Made by a program: the position numbers and the translations under genes. Below are positions 5,937-14,747 of a DNA stretch of 64,000 bases, piece by piece (the first letter of the stretch is position 1; every line of letters starts with the position of its first letter). Location: assembly GCF_030817535.1 (NCBI RefSeq), contig NZ_JAUSZL010000002.1, positions 6,572,001 through 6,636,000 of the forward strand, read 5' to 3'. Under the pieces are notes generated by a model. The model did not search any database. It was not told where the DNA came from and saw nothing but the letters and a program-made list of their open reading frames with translations. Origin of the DNA: Streptomyces sp. V3I8 (GTDB lineage Bacteria; Actinomycetota; Actinomycetes; Streptomycetales; Streptomycetaceae).

Positions 5937-8261
5937 TCAGCCCGCCTTCGGCGCCGGCACCTTCGCCGTGAACTGCTCCGCCTGCAGTCCGTACAGCTCG
6001 GCATAGACGCCACCCGTGGACAGGAGCTCCTCCGGAGTGCCCGACTCCACGAGACGGCCCTGGTCGAGAACGTGCACCAGATCCGCGTGCCGCACCGACG
6101 CCAGCCGGTGCGTGATGAGGATGACCGTCTGACCGGTACCCGACAGGGCCCGGATCTTCTCGAAGACCTCCAGCTCGGCGCGGGCGTCGAGTGCGGCCGT
6201 CGGCTCGTCCACGACCAGGATCGCGCCCCGCCGGTACGCCGCCCGCGCGATGCCGAGCCGCTGCCACTGGCCGCCCGACAACTCGTGCCCGCCGCTGAAC
6301 ATCCGGGCCAGCAGGGTGTCGAGCCCCCGCGGCAGGTCCGCCACGACGTCCTCGGCACCGGCCTGCCCGAGGGACTCCTCCAGCCTCTCGTCGGTGAGTG
6401 GCGCCGAGGTCCGGCCGATCGCGACGTTCACGCGGGCCGTGAAGGGCCACCGCTTGAAGTCCTGCGCCACCATCGCGATCCGCTCGGCGAGCCGGTGGCG
6501 GTCGGCGGTCGCCGCGTCCACGCCGTCCCACAGGATCCGGCCGCGCTGCGGGGCGTACAGGCCGGAGAGCAGTTTGACCAGGGTGGTCTTCCCGGAACCG
6601 TTCTCCCCGACGAGCGCCACGATCTTGCCCAGCGGCACGCTGAGCGTCAGGTCCGACAGCGCGGGCCGGGCGGCGCTGCCCGGGTAGGTGAACGTGACGT
6701 TCTCGAAGCGGATCTCGCGCGGCTCCTCGGGCAGCGGGGCACCGCCGACCGGAATGGCGCGCTCGGCCGCCTCCACGTACAGGCGCTGCAGGTCTCCGAC
6801 GAAGAGCGCCTCCTCGTGGAGGGTGTTCACCTCCAGGACGAGCGTGTCGAGGTTCGCGGAGCCCGTCCGGATCGCGATGACGGCCGTGCCCGCCACGGAC
6901 AGTGCCATCGCGCCGGCCAGCAGCAGCCCGCCGAGCGTCGCGTACGTGGCCACGGTGGCGAGGCCGGTCCAGCCGGCCGCGATGAGACCGGTCCGCGCCT
7001 CCAGACGGGCGAGGCGGGCCTGCTCGGCCTCGGCGGCCTCCGACATCGCGCGGAAGTGCCGCAGCAGGAACGGGCCGATGCCGTGGACGCGGATCTCGGG
7101 CGCGGCGGCGGGTTCGGTGAGCAGGTTGCTGATCAGGCGGCCGGCCCGGGCATGCTGCACCCAGGCGTGGAACGAGGCGTACCGGCGGCGCGCGATGGTC
7201 AGCGCGCTCCATCCGCTCGGCAGCGTCATGGTGACCAGCAGGGGCAGCAGCGCCGGATGCAGCACCGTGAGGACGCCGGCCGCCGCGATCAGCGAGATCC
7301 CCGCGTTCACCACGCGTGTGGCGATCCCGATCATGCGGCGGGCGGACGAGGCACCGTACTGCGCCGTGTCCAGCAGCTTGTGGAAGGCCTCGTCCTCGAT
7401 GGCCGACAGTTCGACCGCCGCGGCCCGCTCCAGGTACAGCTCCGTCGCGACGCGCTCGACCTTCGGTTCGAGGCGGCCGGTGGCGTACGTACTGGCGGCC
7501 CGCAGCAGGGCGGCGAGCAGCATCACCACGGCGACCGTGACGAGCGCGGGAACCGCGTCCCGCAGCCGGTCCGCGACCTGGCCGCCGCCCATCAGACGTC
7601 CCAGGACGCTGTTGACCGCCAGCAGACTCACCGCCTGCGCCAGCCCGCGGCCCACCTCCGCGGCCAGCACGGTCCGCGCGGCGCGGCGGTCCGCCTGCCA
7701 CGCCAGCCGGAAGCTGGAGGAGAGGAGTGTGGGCAGCCGCGTCACCATGGCGCGGAAGTTCAGCTCCATGAACGCGTCGGAGTGCTGCGACCAGCCCATG
7801 TCGTACCGCAGCGGTCCCCCGAACAGGAGCCGCTCGGACTCGGACGGCTCGGGCCCGTCGGCAGCCGCCCGGGCGTCAGCCGCCTGGGCGGTGGCGGGCT
7901 CGTCGGCGAGCGTCTGTGCGCCGGTGGGTTCTTCGTCGGCCGGCCGGTTCCCGGCGGGCCGGGTTGGTCGGTCGGGCCGGGCCGGTCGGTCGGGCTGGGT
8001 CGGTCGGGCTGGTCGGGTTTCGGCTCCGGCTTCGGCTGAGGGCGCCACCTCGGCTTCGGGAGCCGCACCGGCTTCGGGAGCCACACCGGCTCCGGGCGCC
8101 ACTCCGGCTCCGGGCTCCATTCCGGTTCCAAAGCCCGCTCCGGTTCCGGAGCCCACTCCGGTTCCGGAGCCCACTCCGGTTCCAGGGACCGCACCGGTCT
8201 CCGGCGCGTCTCCCGTCGGCCTGGTCCTCCCCGGCGATCCCGTCGACTCAGCAGACCCCAC
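5937..8261 (-). CDS. ABC exporter, fused membrane and ATPase domains
   Basis: 774 residues from GTG 8261, chosen because GGGGAGG ends six bases upstream; an open frame continues further but lacks this. The first about 150 residues are Gly/Ala/Pro-rich low-complexity sequence built from short repeats, an unusual addition. The transmembrane domain follows (from about residue 185, FRAMVTRLPTLLSSSFRLAW, to about 475). The nucleotide-binding domain has Walker A GENGSGKTT, signature LSGGQWQRL and Walker B AILVVDEPTAAL. Domain order is that of type I exporters, which act as dimers. Substrate unknown. It is convergent with the small gene at 5745. Confidence 0.85.
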   Translation of the reverse strand: MGSAESTGSPGRTRPTGDAPETGAVPGTGVGSGTGVGSGTGAGFGTGMEPGAGVAPGAGVAPEAGAAPEAEVAPSAEAGAETRPARPTQPDRPARPDRPTRPAGNRPADEEPTGAQTLADEPATAQAADARAAADGPEPSESERLLFGGPLRYDMGWSQHSDAFMELNFRAMVTRLPTLLSSSFRLAWQADRRAARTVLAAEVGRGLAQAVSLLAVNSVLGRLMGGGQVADRLRDAVPALVTVAVVMLLAALLRAASTYATGRLEPKVERVATELYLERAAAVELSAIEDEAFHKLLDTAQYGASSARRMIGIATRVVNAGISLIAAAGVLTVLHPALLPLLVTMTLPSGWSALTIARRRYASFHAWVQHARAGRLISNLLTEPAAAPEIRVHGIGPFLLRHFRAMSEAAEAEQARLARLEARTGLIAAGWTGLATVATYATLGGLLLAGAMALSVAGTAVIAIRTGSANLDTLVLEVNTLHEEALFVGDLQRLYVEAAERAIPVGGAPLPEEPREIRFENVTFTYPGSAARPALSDLTLSVPLGKIVALVGENGSGKTTLVKLLSGLYAPQRGRILWDGVDAATADRHRLAERIAMVAQDFKRWPFTARVNVAIGRTSAPLTDERLEESLGQAGAEDVVADLPRGLDTLLARMFSGGHELSGGQWQRLGIARAAYRRGAILVVDEPTAALDARAELEVFEKIRALSGTGQTVILITHRLASVRHADLVHVLDQGRLVESGTPEELLSTGGVYAELYGLQAEQFTAKVPAPKAG

Positions 8262-8454
8262 CGATGACCTCCCCGATCGTGGCCGAAAGGCCACTATCGC
8301 GGTGTCGGGCGCCGACGGGCAGGGCGCGCGCCCTGCCCGGCACGGCGTAACCGGGGCACGCCCGGGCGCTCGGGGGGCCACAGAGCGGGGGACCGCGTCA
8401 GGTCCGAGGCGGTATGCGTACACGCCCCGCAGCGGACGCCCGACCCCGTACGGG

Positions 8455-8907
8455 TCAGGCGCTCACCGGCCGGGACCAGGCGGGCTGCGTCCCGGTCACC
8501 CGGCAGAGCGCCAGGTAGAGGGGGATCGGCGGGGTGTACGGAAGCGTGCCGTCCGGTGTGTGGATCAGATCGGGCAGACTGGGCGTGGCCGGCACGAGCG
8601 CCCCCGTGGCGTAGTGCGCCGGCGCGGGCCATTCGAGGGCGACGTCGGAGTCGGACGGCACGAGCCACCACCAGTGCGTGCTGTCGGCGTAGACACAGCC
8701 GACCCGCGGCAGCCGGGGCATCAGCAGCGGACCGAGTCTCGCGGGCATCGCCACCGCGTCACAGCCCAGCGGGGCCCGCATGCCCTCCGGCACGGTCAGC
8801 CGCCGCGACGCACCCGGGCCGGACGCCGTCCGGCCGCGCCCGATGCGGACCAGCGTGTCCAGACTCAGCACCCGTGGCGTACCGGCCGAACCAGCCCTCA
8901 CAGCCAT
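8455..8907 (-). CDS. Hypothetical protein downstream of the whiJ/abaA-like cluster
   Basis: 150 residues. No catalytic motif was recognised. It has a distinctive aromatic run, STHWWWLVPSDSD (about residues 76-88), followed by WPAPAHYATGALVPA. No signal peptide. It starts 119 bases after the stop of the ATPase-fold gene on the same strand, with a 20-bp tandem repeat in between. It may belong to the same regulatory cluster; I cannot assign a function. Confidence 0.6.
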   Translation of the reverse strand: MAVRAGSAGTPRVLSLDTLVRIGRGRTASGPGASRRLTVPEGMRAPLGCDAVAMPARLGPLLMPRLPRVGCVYADSTHWWWLVPSDSDVALEWPAPAHYATGALVPATPSLPDLIHTPDGTLPYTPPIPLYLALCRVTGTQPAWSRPVSA

Positions 8908-8934
8908 TCAGTCCCCGTCCGTAAGCACAGTTTT

Positions 8935-8973
8935 TCGGTCTCGGGATTCCTCGATCGGTCTCGGGATTCCTCG
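8935..8973 (-). repeat. 20-bp direct repeat just upstream of the 8907 gene
   Basis: TCGGTCTCGGGATTCCTCGA (8935-8954) is followed immediately by a second copy (8955-8973). It lies 28-66 bases upstream of the start at 8907, where promoter or operator sites are expected. It could be a paired binding site for the cluster's DNA-binding protein. Confidence 0.55.
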
Positions 8974-9026
8974 TCCCGGGACCTCCGCACCGACCGGTGG
9001 CCGACCGGCGGGCGCGACGCCATGGA

Positions 9027-9650
9027 TCAGAACCACTCGGCCCGGGCCGGGGAGATGTCCGCCCCGGCAGGTGTCCCGGTGGGTGATCCGGTCGGCGAGG
9101 AGCCGGCAGGGGCCGGCCGGCTCCTCGCACCCCAACCCAGGTCCGACCGCGGTTCGGCGCCGTTGTTCGCCGAACGCGGCAGGTCCGCCCAGACGAGCAG
9201 TCCGGGACCGGTTTCCTGGGCGCCCCAGGCAGTACACATCGCCGCGACGAGAAGCAGTCCCCTCCCATGCTCCTCGTCAGGACGCTGTGGCGACGGGTGG
9301 GGCTCACCCGGCGCACATCCTTCGTCACGAACGGCTATCCGCACCAGGTCCTCGCCGTCGTGCAGCTCGCACACCACATGGCGGCTCGCCGTGTGCACGA
9401 TGGCGTTGGTGACCAGTTCGGAGACGACGAGCTCCGCCGTGTCGCAGGTGTCCTCGCAGACCGCCCAGCCCGACAATCGGGCGCGCGTCAGGTGCCGGGC
9501 CTGTGCTGCGGAGCCCGGATGTGCGGCCAGCTCGAAGCGGAACCGGCGCTCGGCTGTCGTCTCGGGGCGTACCCCGGCGGTGGCAGCAAGACGGTCCCGG
9601 TTCACGGAGGCGACTGTTCCTAACGGCGCGGACGGAATCACGTTTGCCAC
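9027..9650 (-). CDS. ATP-binding (HATPase/anti-sigma-like) regulatory protein
   Basis: 207 residues from GTG 9650; GTG 9641 is also possible, while a TTG at 9677 would lie inside the operator palindromes. It carries the GHKL/HATPase_c_2 signature: N box ELVVSELVTNAIVHT, then RIAVRDEG and HGRGLLLVAAMCTAWG. This is the RsbW-like fold common in Streptomyces, where such proteins act as serine kinases or anti-sigma factors. A Pro/Ser/Thr-rich tail ends the protein. It is divergent from the HTH-DUF5753 gene, as in whiJ/abaA-type clusters. The partner is unknown. Confidence 0.85.
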   Translation of the reverse strand: MANVIPSAPLGTVASVNRDRLAATAGVRPETTAERRFRFELAAHPGSAAQARHLTRARLSGWAVCEDTCDTAELVVSELVTNAIVHTASRHVVCELHDGEDLVRIAVRDEGCAPGEPHPSPQRPDEEHGRGLLLVAAMCTAWGAQETGPGLLVWADLPRSANNGAEPRSDLGWGARSRPAPAGSSPTGSPTGTPAGADISPARAEWF

Positions 9651-9666
9651 TATCTCCCCGTCGTGA

Positions 9667-9702
9667 ACACTTGGCAAGTGTCACTCTGAAAATTGCAGAG
9701 TG
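9667..9702. promoter_or_regulatory. Two adjacent operator-like palindromes in a divergent promoter
   Basis: ACACTTGGCAAGTGT (9667-9681) is a perfect 7-1-7 inverted repeat. It abuts CACTCTG-N7-CAGAGTG (9682-9702), also perfect. Both lie between the divergently transcribed ATPase-fold gene and the HTH-DUF5753 gene, so they are probable binding sites for the HTH protein. Confidence 0.65.
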
Positions 9703-9828
9703 CAGTGTTCTGAGCGGTATGGCCGTGGCACACTGCAGACAACAGCACGCGGCGCGGCGCCAGTTGGGTACCCGGGAGGGACCCGAACGGGCGCCGCCCC
9801 GGCTGTCTGGACACAAGTGGAGGTGGAC

Positions 9829-10689
9829 GTGAGCGAGCCGCGGTCCGCGCCGACGGTCGGGCAGGTCGTCCTCGGGCGGCGACTGCTTGACCTGCGGGAA
9901 CGCGCGGGGCTCAAGCGTGAGGAGGCAGCGCGCATCCTGCGCGTCACCGCCGCCACCGTCCGCCGTATGGAAATGGCGGAGGTGTCCCTCAAGATCCCGT
10001 ACCTCCAGCTCCTGCTGAAGTCGTACGGCGTCTCCGACGAAGAGGCCGAAGCCTTCGTCGCGCTGGCCGAGGACGCGAATCAGCCGGGCTGGTGGCAGCG
10101 GTTCCACGACATCCTGCCGGGCTGGTTCTCGATGTACGTCAGCCTGGAGGGGGCGGCCGCCCTCATCCGCTCCTACGAACCTCACTTCGTGCCCGGAGTC
10201 CTCCAGACCGAGGAGTACGCGCGCGGTGTCATGCGGTCCGGCGCCGTCGGCCAGACCAGACCAGAGGACATCGAGCGTCATGTGGCGCTGCGCATGCAGC
10301 GACAGGAACTACTGACACGTGAGGGCGCGCCCCGGTTCTGGGCCGTGATGGACGAGACCGCCCTGCGCCGGCCGGTCGGCGGCCCCGAGGTCATGCGCGG
10401 CCAGGTCGACCGGCTGCTCGAGGCCACGGAACTGCCCAACGTGACGCTGCAGATCGCGCCCTTCTCGTCGGGGCCGCACGCGGGCACGTACGGGCCCTTC
10501 GTGCTGTTCCGCTTTGCCATGCCCGAACTGCCGGACATGGTCTACAGCGAGTACCTGACCGGCGCCGTCTACCTGGACGCGCGCAGCGAGGTGGCTGCCC
10601 ACCTCGAGGTCATGGACCGCATGGCGGCCCAGGCCGCCACGGCACATCGCACGAAGGAGATCCTGCTGGATCTCCGCAAGGAGCTGTGA
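9829..10689 (+). CDS. HTH-DUF5753 (WhiJ-like) transcriptional regulator
   Basis: 286 residues from GTG 9829, five bases after GGAGG. Residues about 8-65 form an XRE-type HTH (LGRRLLDLRERAGLKREEAA..VTAATVRRMEMAEV). The rest is the DUF5753 domain, including IRSYEPHFVPGVLQTEEYAR, PEVMRGQVDRLLEA, LQIAPFSSGPHAGTYGPF and VYSEYLTGAVYLD. WhiJ-type proteins are developmental repressors whose action is modulated by a partner small DUF397 protein, which is encoded next. The length is typical. Confidence 0.9.
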   Translation: MSEPRSAPTVGQVVLGRRLLDLRERAGLKREEAARILRVTAATVRRMEMAEVSLKIPYLQLLLKSYGVSDEEAEAFVALAEDANQPGWWQRFHDILPGWFSMYVSLEGAAALIRSYEPHFVPGVLQTEEYARGVMRSGAVGQTRPEDIERHVALRMQRQELLTREGAPRFWAVMDETALRRPVGGPEVMRGQVDRLLEATELPNVTLQIAPFSSGPHAGTYGPFVLFRFAMPELPDMVYSEYLTGAVYLDARSEVAAHLEVMDRMAAQAATAHRTKEILLDLRKEL

Positions 10690-10953
10690 ATGGATCGCAT
10701 CAAGTCCCGGATACGCGTCGCGCGGATCTACAACGGCATGCCCGCCAGGGAACTGGGCAGCGAGGGATGGCACAAGCCGTGGAGCGGTGGCAACGGCGGC
10801 AACTGCCTGGAGGCGATGAAGCTCGCCGACGGCCGGATCGCGGTCCGTCAGTCGGCCGACCCGGACGGTCCCGCGCTCATCTACACCCCCGGCGAGATGA
10901 CCGCGTTCATCCAGGGCGCCAAGGCGGGGGAGGCGGACTTCCTGCTCTCCTGA
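10690..10953 (+). CDS. DUF397 protein, WhiJ-like partner
   Basis: 87 residues; ATG 10690 directly follows the regulator's stop with no gap. It contains the DUF397 pattern: W-KP-WSGGNGGNCLEA, then IAVRQSADPDGPALIYTPGEMTAFIQGAKAGEADFL. Such small proteins are encoded beside HTH-DUF5753 regulators and are thought to modulate them. Bases 10954-11188 downstream hold only short imperfect GTGTCG/GGATGTC repeats. Confidence 0.9.
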   Translation: MDRIKSRIRVARIYNGMPARELGSEGWHKPWSGGNGGNCLEAMKLADGRIAVRQSADPDGPALIYTPGEMTAFIQGAKAGEADFLLS

Positions 10954-11188
10954 GTTCGTCGACGGGCACGCGCGGCCGATCGGTGCAGAACCGATTCTTC
11001 TCAGGCGGCCGCCGGAAACGTCGAAGTGCCGGAAGCGTCAGGAGTCTTGCAGGCGTTCAAGGTATTCAAGTCTTGAGGGCGTCCAGGAGTGTCGAGATGT
11101 CGGGGATGTCAGGGGTGCCGGGAGTGTCGTCCGCAGGTACGTTTCCGGTGCCGCCGCGGGAGACGCGGAGACCGCCCTGCGCCTGACG

Positions 11189-11239
11189 GCGGAACGCAAG
11201 GGAGGGCGGATTCCTGTTCCGCCCTCCCTCGCGTTCCGC
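11189..11239. terminator. Bidirectional terminator between convergent genes
   Basis: A 22-bp stem with one mismatch: GCGGAACGCAAGGGAGGGCG (from 11189) pairs with a sequence ending 11239, around a 7-nt loop. It lies between the DUF397 gene and the end of the MocR gene. Confidence 0.75.
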
Positions 11240-12655
11240 TCAGGGGGGTGGCAGCGCCGCGCACAACGCCTCCAACGCGGCCCCGTACGCATGTTCGGAA
11301 GGCGTGGCGTACCCCACGACGAGGCCGTCCGGCGCGGTCATGGCCTCAGGCGCCTCCGGGTGCCGGAACTCCGCGAGTCCGTCCAGCGCGAGGCCCCGCC
11401 GCACGGCGGCCTCCACCGTCGAGGACTCGCTGCCGGGCGGCAACCGCAGCACCGCGTGCAACCCGGCCGCGATCCCGGTGACCTCGACATGCGGCGCGTG
11501 CGCGGCGAGCGTCCCGACCAGCCGGTCCCGCCGCCCGCGGTACCGCTGCCGCATCCGCCGTACGTGACGGTCGTACGACCCCGACCCGACGAAGTCCGCG
11601 AGCGCCAGCTGGTCCAGGACGCCCGCCCACGCCTCCCGCGCGCCCTTGACCGCCAGCACCTCGTCGACGTACCGCTCGGGAAGGACCATCCAGCCCAGCC
11701 GCAGCGCCGGCGACAGACTCTTGCTGACCGACCCCAGGTGGACCACCCGCTCGGGATCGAGGCCCTGCAGGGCCCCGACGGGCTTGCGGTCGTAACGGAA
11801 CTCCCCGTCGTAGTCGTCCTCCAGGACCACCCCTCCGCGCGCGCGTGCCCAGTCGACGACGGCCGCACGCCGCACGGGATGCAGCGGCCCGCCGGTCGGG
11901 AACTGGTGCGCCGGCGTGAGCAGTACGGCCCGCTCCCCGGCGAGACCGCCGACCTGGGCCCCGTCCTCGTCGAGGGCCAACGGGACGGTCCGTACCCCCG
12001 CCGCCGTCAGCAGCTCCCGGTGGAAGGCGAGACCGTACGACTCGACGGCCAGCGGACCGCGCAGCACCGCCGGGAAGAGCAGCCGCAGCGCGTGCGCGAA
12101 CCCCGAGCAGATCACGATCCGCCCCGGCTCGGTCCGCACACCACGCGCGCGTGCCAGGTACTCCGCCAGTGCTTCCCGCAGTTCGATCCGCCCCGCGGGA
12201 TCGCCGGGCCCGAACGCCTTGTGGGGAGCCCGTCGCAGAGCCCGCCGGTACGAGGCCAGCCAGGCGGCGCGCGGGAACGCCGACACGTCCGGGGTGCCCT
12301 GCCGCAGGTCGTGCCGCGGTCCACGCGCGCGTGGAGGCGCCTTCTCGGATACGCGCCCCCGGACCTCCAGCGGTTCGGCGCGCTCGGCGACCCGGGTGCC
12401 CGAGCCCTGCCGCGCCGTGAGCCGGCCCTCCGCGACGAGTTCGGCGTACGCGTCGGCCACCGTGTTGCGGGCCACACCCAGGTCGGCCGCGAGTGAACGG
12501 TAGGGAGGAAGACGAGTCCCGGGAGCGAGCCGCCCACCGCTGATCGCCTCGCGCAGGGCACGGGTCAGAGCGGCGCGCCGACCACCCGGACCGGACAGTT
12601 CCAGATGCAGGTCGGCGCCGAGGCCCTCCGCGGGATCGACCCATGAATCCGCCAT
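11240..12655 (-). CDS. MocR/PdxR-type PLP-dependent transcriptional regulator
   Basis: 471 residues from ATG 12655 (MADSWVDPAEGLGADLHLEL). A GntR-type winged HTH occupies about residues 25-95 (ALREAISGGRLAPGTRLPPY, NTVADAYAELVAEGRLTARQ). An aminotransferase-fold domain follows, with the PLP lysine in HLGSVSKSLSPALRLGWM, and EDDYDGEFRYDRKPVGALQG. The length is that of MocR regulators. These typically control vitamin B6 or amino-acid metabolism, but no such gene is adjacent; the upstream gene on the same strand is a DUF1772 membrane protein. Confidence 0.88.
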   Translation of the reverse strand: MADSWVDPAEGLGADLHLELSGPGGRRAALTRALREAISGGRLAPGTRLPPYRSLAADLGVARNTVADAYAELVAEGRLTARQGSGTRVAERAEPLEVRGRVSEKAPPRARGPRHDLRQGTPDVSAFPRAAWLASYRRALRRAPHKAFGPGDPAGRIELREALAEYLARARGVRTEPGRIVICSGFAHALRLLFPAVLRGPLAVESYGLAFHRELLTAAGVRTVPLALDEDGAQVGGLAGERAVLLTPAHQFPTGGPLHPVRRAAVVDWARARGGVVLEDDYDGEFRYDRKPVGALQGLDPERVVHLGSVSKSLSPALRLGWMVLPERYVDEVLAVKGAREAWAGVLDQLALADFVGSGSYDRHVRRMRQRYRGRRDRLVGTLAAHAPHVEVTGIAAGLHAVLRLPPGSESSTVEAAVRRGLALDGLAEFRHPEAPEAMTAPDGLVVGYATPSEHAYGAALEALCAALPPP

Positions 12656-12860
12656 GGAAACGCACCTTACAAGGGGTCTTTCCGACTCATGGCCCCATGG
12701 ACATGACGACGAACGCGACGCACCGGCACGCCGGCAGGGCGGCACGGCGGCACGGCGCGCAGCTGAGAGGCCGGCACCTTCTCGGCGATCCCCGAAGCCC
12801 CGGGCTCGCTGATCTCGCGAAGGACCGGCTCGGACCCACGCTGGGAAGGCAGGACAGGCT

Positions 12861-13340
12861 TCAGGCCAGCGCCAGCACGTACGAGACCGTTCCGCCGGCC
12901 GCAGCGGTCATCCGGACGTGGTTCCACATCGACCACTCGCTCACATACGTGGGCCAGTACGCGAGGGCCTCCGGCGTGCCCGGCTCCATCCCGGCCAGCT
13001 TGCTGTTGCGCGGGACGTTCGCCGCGATCGTGACCCCGAAACAGCCGAAGAGATACAGCGCGCTGCCCAACAGCAGTTCCACCGTGCCGTCGTCGGGCCA
13101 CAGCACGAAGGTGACCACCGCTATCACGGCACACAGCACGGCCGACCCGATGAACACGAACATGAAGGCCGGCAGCAGCGCCGTCACGTTGATCGCCTGC
13201 ATCGCCGCCACACCCTGCGCCGGCGGCAGCGCCGCCAGCCCCTTCATCACGAACGTCGAGAACGCGCAGAACACCCCGGCCACCAGCCCGGTGCTCAGCA
13301 CACCCACCACGGTGAGTGCGAAGTACGGTCCCTCGATCAT
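12861..13340 (-). CDS. DUF1772 / anthrone-oxygenase-like membrane protein
   Basis: 159 residues from ATG 13340 (MIEGPYFALTVVGVLSTGLV). Four hydrophobic segments are visible: residues 5-30, 50-72, about 80-100 and the C-terminus, with the family motif WNHVRMTAAAGGTVSYVLAL near the end. This matches DUF1772, which includes some anthrone oxygenases; here the substrate is unknown. The gene is 205 bases upstream of the MocR gene on the same strand. Confidence 0.75.
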   Translation of the reverse strand: MIEGPYFALTVVGVLSTGLVAGVFCAFSTFVMKGLAALPPAQGVAAMQAINVTALLPAFMFVFIGSAVLCAVIAVVTFVLWPDDGTVELLLGSALYLFGCFGVTIAANVPRNSKLAGMEPGTPEALAYWPTYVSEWSMWNHVRMTAAAGGTVSYVLALA

Positions 13341-13495
13341 GGCGACCCCCGTGTAAGCGGCACTTCCCGTCAACAACTCGCGCACCGTTCCCGAGACCAT
13401 GGGGGCCGGACCGCCCCGAACCTCAAGATCCTGCACGGCGTCTCCTGTCACCACAAGAGAAATGCCGTACGGCGAGGGTGACCATGACCGAAGGG

Positions 13496-13562
13496 CCCCC
13501 TCCCTCCCCTCCCCCTCCCCCTCCCTCTCCTCCCCTCTCCTCTCTCTTTCCTCCCCCCTCCC
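13496..13562 (+). repeat. 67-base uninterrupted pyrimidine tract
   Basis: All C/T from 13496 to 13562, made of CCCTCC and CTCTCC blocks. It lies between two divergent genes (starts 13340 minus and 13593 plus). Such homopyrimidine tracts can form triplex or slipped structures and may vary in length. Confidence 0.8.
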
Positions 13563-13592
13563 GTCCGCGGTCCGAATGAGCCGCGCGGCATC

Positions 13593-14234
13593 ATGGGCGG
13601 TGTGCGACTCGAAGCGATCACCTGGGAACGGCTCGGCGACTCCATCGCCGGGCGCTTGCTCGACCTGGAGCCGGCCGACGGCGGCCCCTGGCTCCGCGTC
13701 GCCTTCGACGGTGCCCCCGCCGCCCGCCCCGGCGACCTAGCCGAACGCGTCGCCGAGGCCCTCCGCCCGCGCGGCCGCTCCGCCCTGGTCATCGGTACCG
13801 AGGGCTACCTCCGGGCCGCCTCCCTCCGTTTCGAGTACGGGCGCCAGGACGTGGACACCTACTACGACGGCTGGTTCGACACCGGTGCCCTGTGGCGGGA
13901 GGTCTTCGGCCCGCTCGAACCCGGTGGCGACGGCCGTGTCCTGCCCGACCTCCTGGACCCGGCCACCGATCGCGCCACCCGCACCCCCTACGTGCAACTC
14001 CCTCCTCACGCCGTGCTGTTGCTGCACGGTCCCTTGCTCCTGCGCCACTGGTTCCCGTTCGACCTCGCCGTCCACGTACGTCTCTCACCGGCCGCCCTGC
14101 GCCGCCGCACCCCGGAGGGCGAGCACTGGACGCTCCCCGCGTTCGAGCGGTACGAGAACGAGACGGACCCAGGTGAAACGGCCGACATCCTGGTGCGGGC
14201 GGACGACCCGCGCCATCCGGCGTGGAACGGCTGA
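13593..14234 (+). CDS. Uridine-kinase-like protein with degenerate P-loop
   Basis: 213 residues. The overall layout resembles actinobacterial uridine-kinase-like P-loop proteins: LRVAFDGAPAARPGDLAERV at the Walker A place, VIGTEGYLRAASLRFEYGR, YYDGWFDTGALWREVFGPL, LPPHAVLLLHGPLLLRHWF and a terminal HWTLPAFERYENETDP. The Walker A Gly-x-Gly-Lys-Ser/Thr is missing: the segment reads DGAPAARPGD with no Lys. It probably does not hydrolyse ATP in the standard way, or has lost activity. Confidence 0.7.
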   Translation: MGGVRLEAITWERLGDSIAGRLLDLEPADGGPWLRVAFDGAPAARPGDLAERVAEALRPRGRSALVIGTEGYLRAASLRFEYGRQDVDTYYDGWFDTGALWREVFGPLEPGGDGRVLPDLLDPATDRATRTPYVQLPPHAVLLLHGPLLLRHWFPFDLAVHVRLSPAALRRRTPEGEHWTLPAFERYENETDPGETADILVRADDPRHPAWNG

Positions 14235-14323
14235 CCGGGGCCGGAGTCCGCTCCCGCCGTCCCGTACGAACCTGTCCGCGCCAACGGGTTTCGCTTGCAC
14301 GTGCATGTAGTTACTGTGGCGGC

Positions 14324-14719
14324 ATGACGATCCCCTTCGACGACGCGGTCCGCACACTCCTCGACGGCAAGAACTTCGCCAGCGTCGCGACCCTCGGCCC
14401 CGGGGGAGCACCCCAGAACTCGGTGGTTTGGATCAAACGCGAGGGCGACACCGTCCTCTTCTCCTCGACCGACGGCCGGCAGAAGGTCCGCAACCTCCGG
14501 CGCGACCCCCGTATCAGCCTTTCGGTCTTCGACCTCACCGATCCCTACTCCTCGGTGGAGATCCGCGGCACCGCCGAGATCGTCCCCGACGAGGACAAGC
14601 GCCTCCCGTACGAGCTCTCGCACAAGTACCTGGGCATCGACCCTCCCGGGGAGAAGGATGACGAGGTCCGCGTGATCCTCCGCGTACTGCCCGAGCGGAT
14701 CATCGTGTTCCCGGCGTGA
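14324..14719 (+). CDS. PPOX-class F420/FMN-dependent protein
   Basis: 131 residues from ATG 14324. The split-barrel fold is indicated by FASVATLGPGGAPQNSVVWI, then GDTVLFSSTDGRQKVRNLRR, DPRISLSVFDLTDPYSSVEI and RGTAEIV. These are standard features of the F420-dependent pyridoxamine-oxidase-like (PPOX) family. Likely a cytosolic reductase or cofactor-binding protein, substrate unknown. Convergent with corA. Confidence 0.88.
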   Translation: MTIPFDDAVRTLLDGKNFASVATLGPGGAPQNSVVWIKREGDTVLFSSTDGRQKVRNLRRDPRISLSVFDLTDPYSSVEIRGTAEIVPDEDKRLPYELSHKYLGIDPPGEKDDEVRVILRVLPERIIVFPA

Positions 14720-14747
14720 GCCGGGCGGTGGACGGCGGCGAGCGGCT

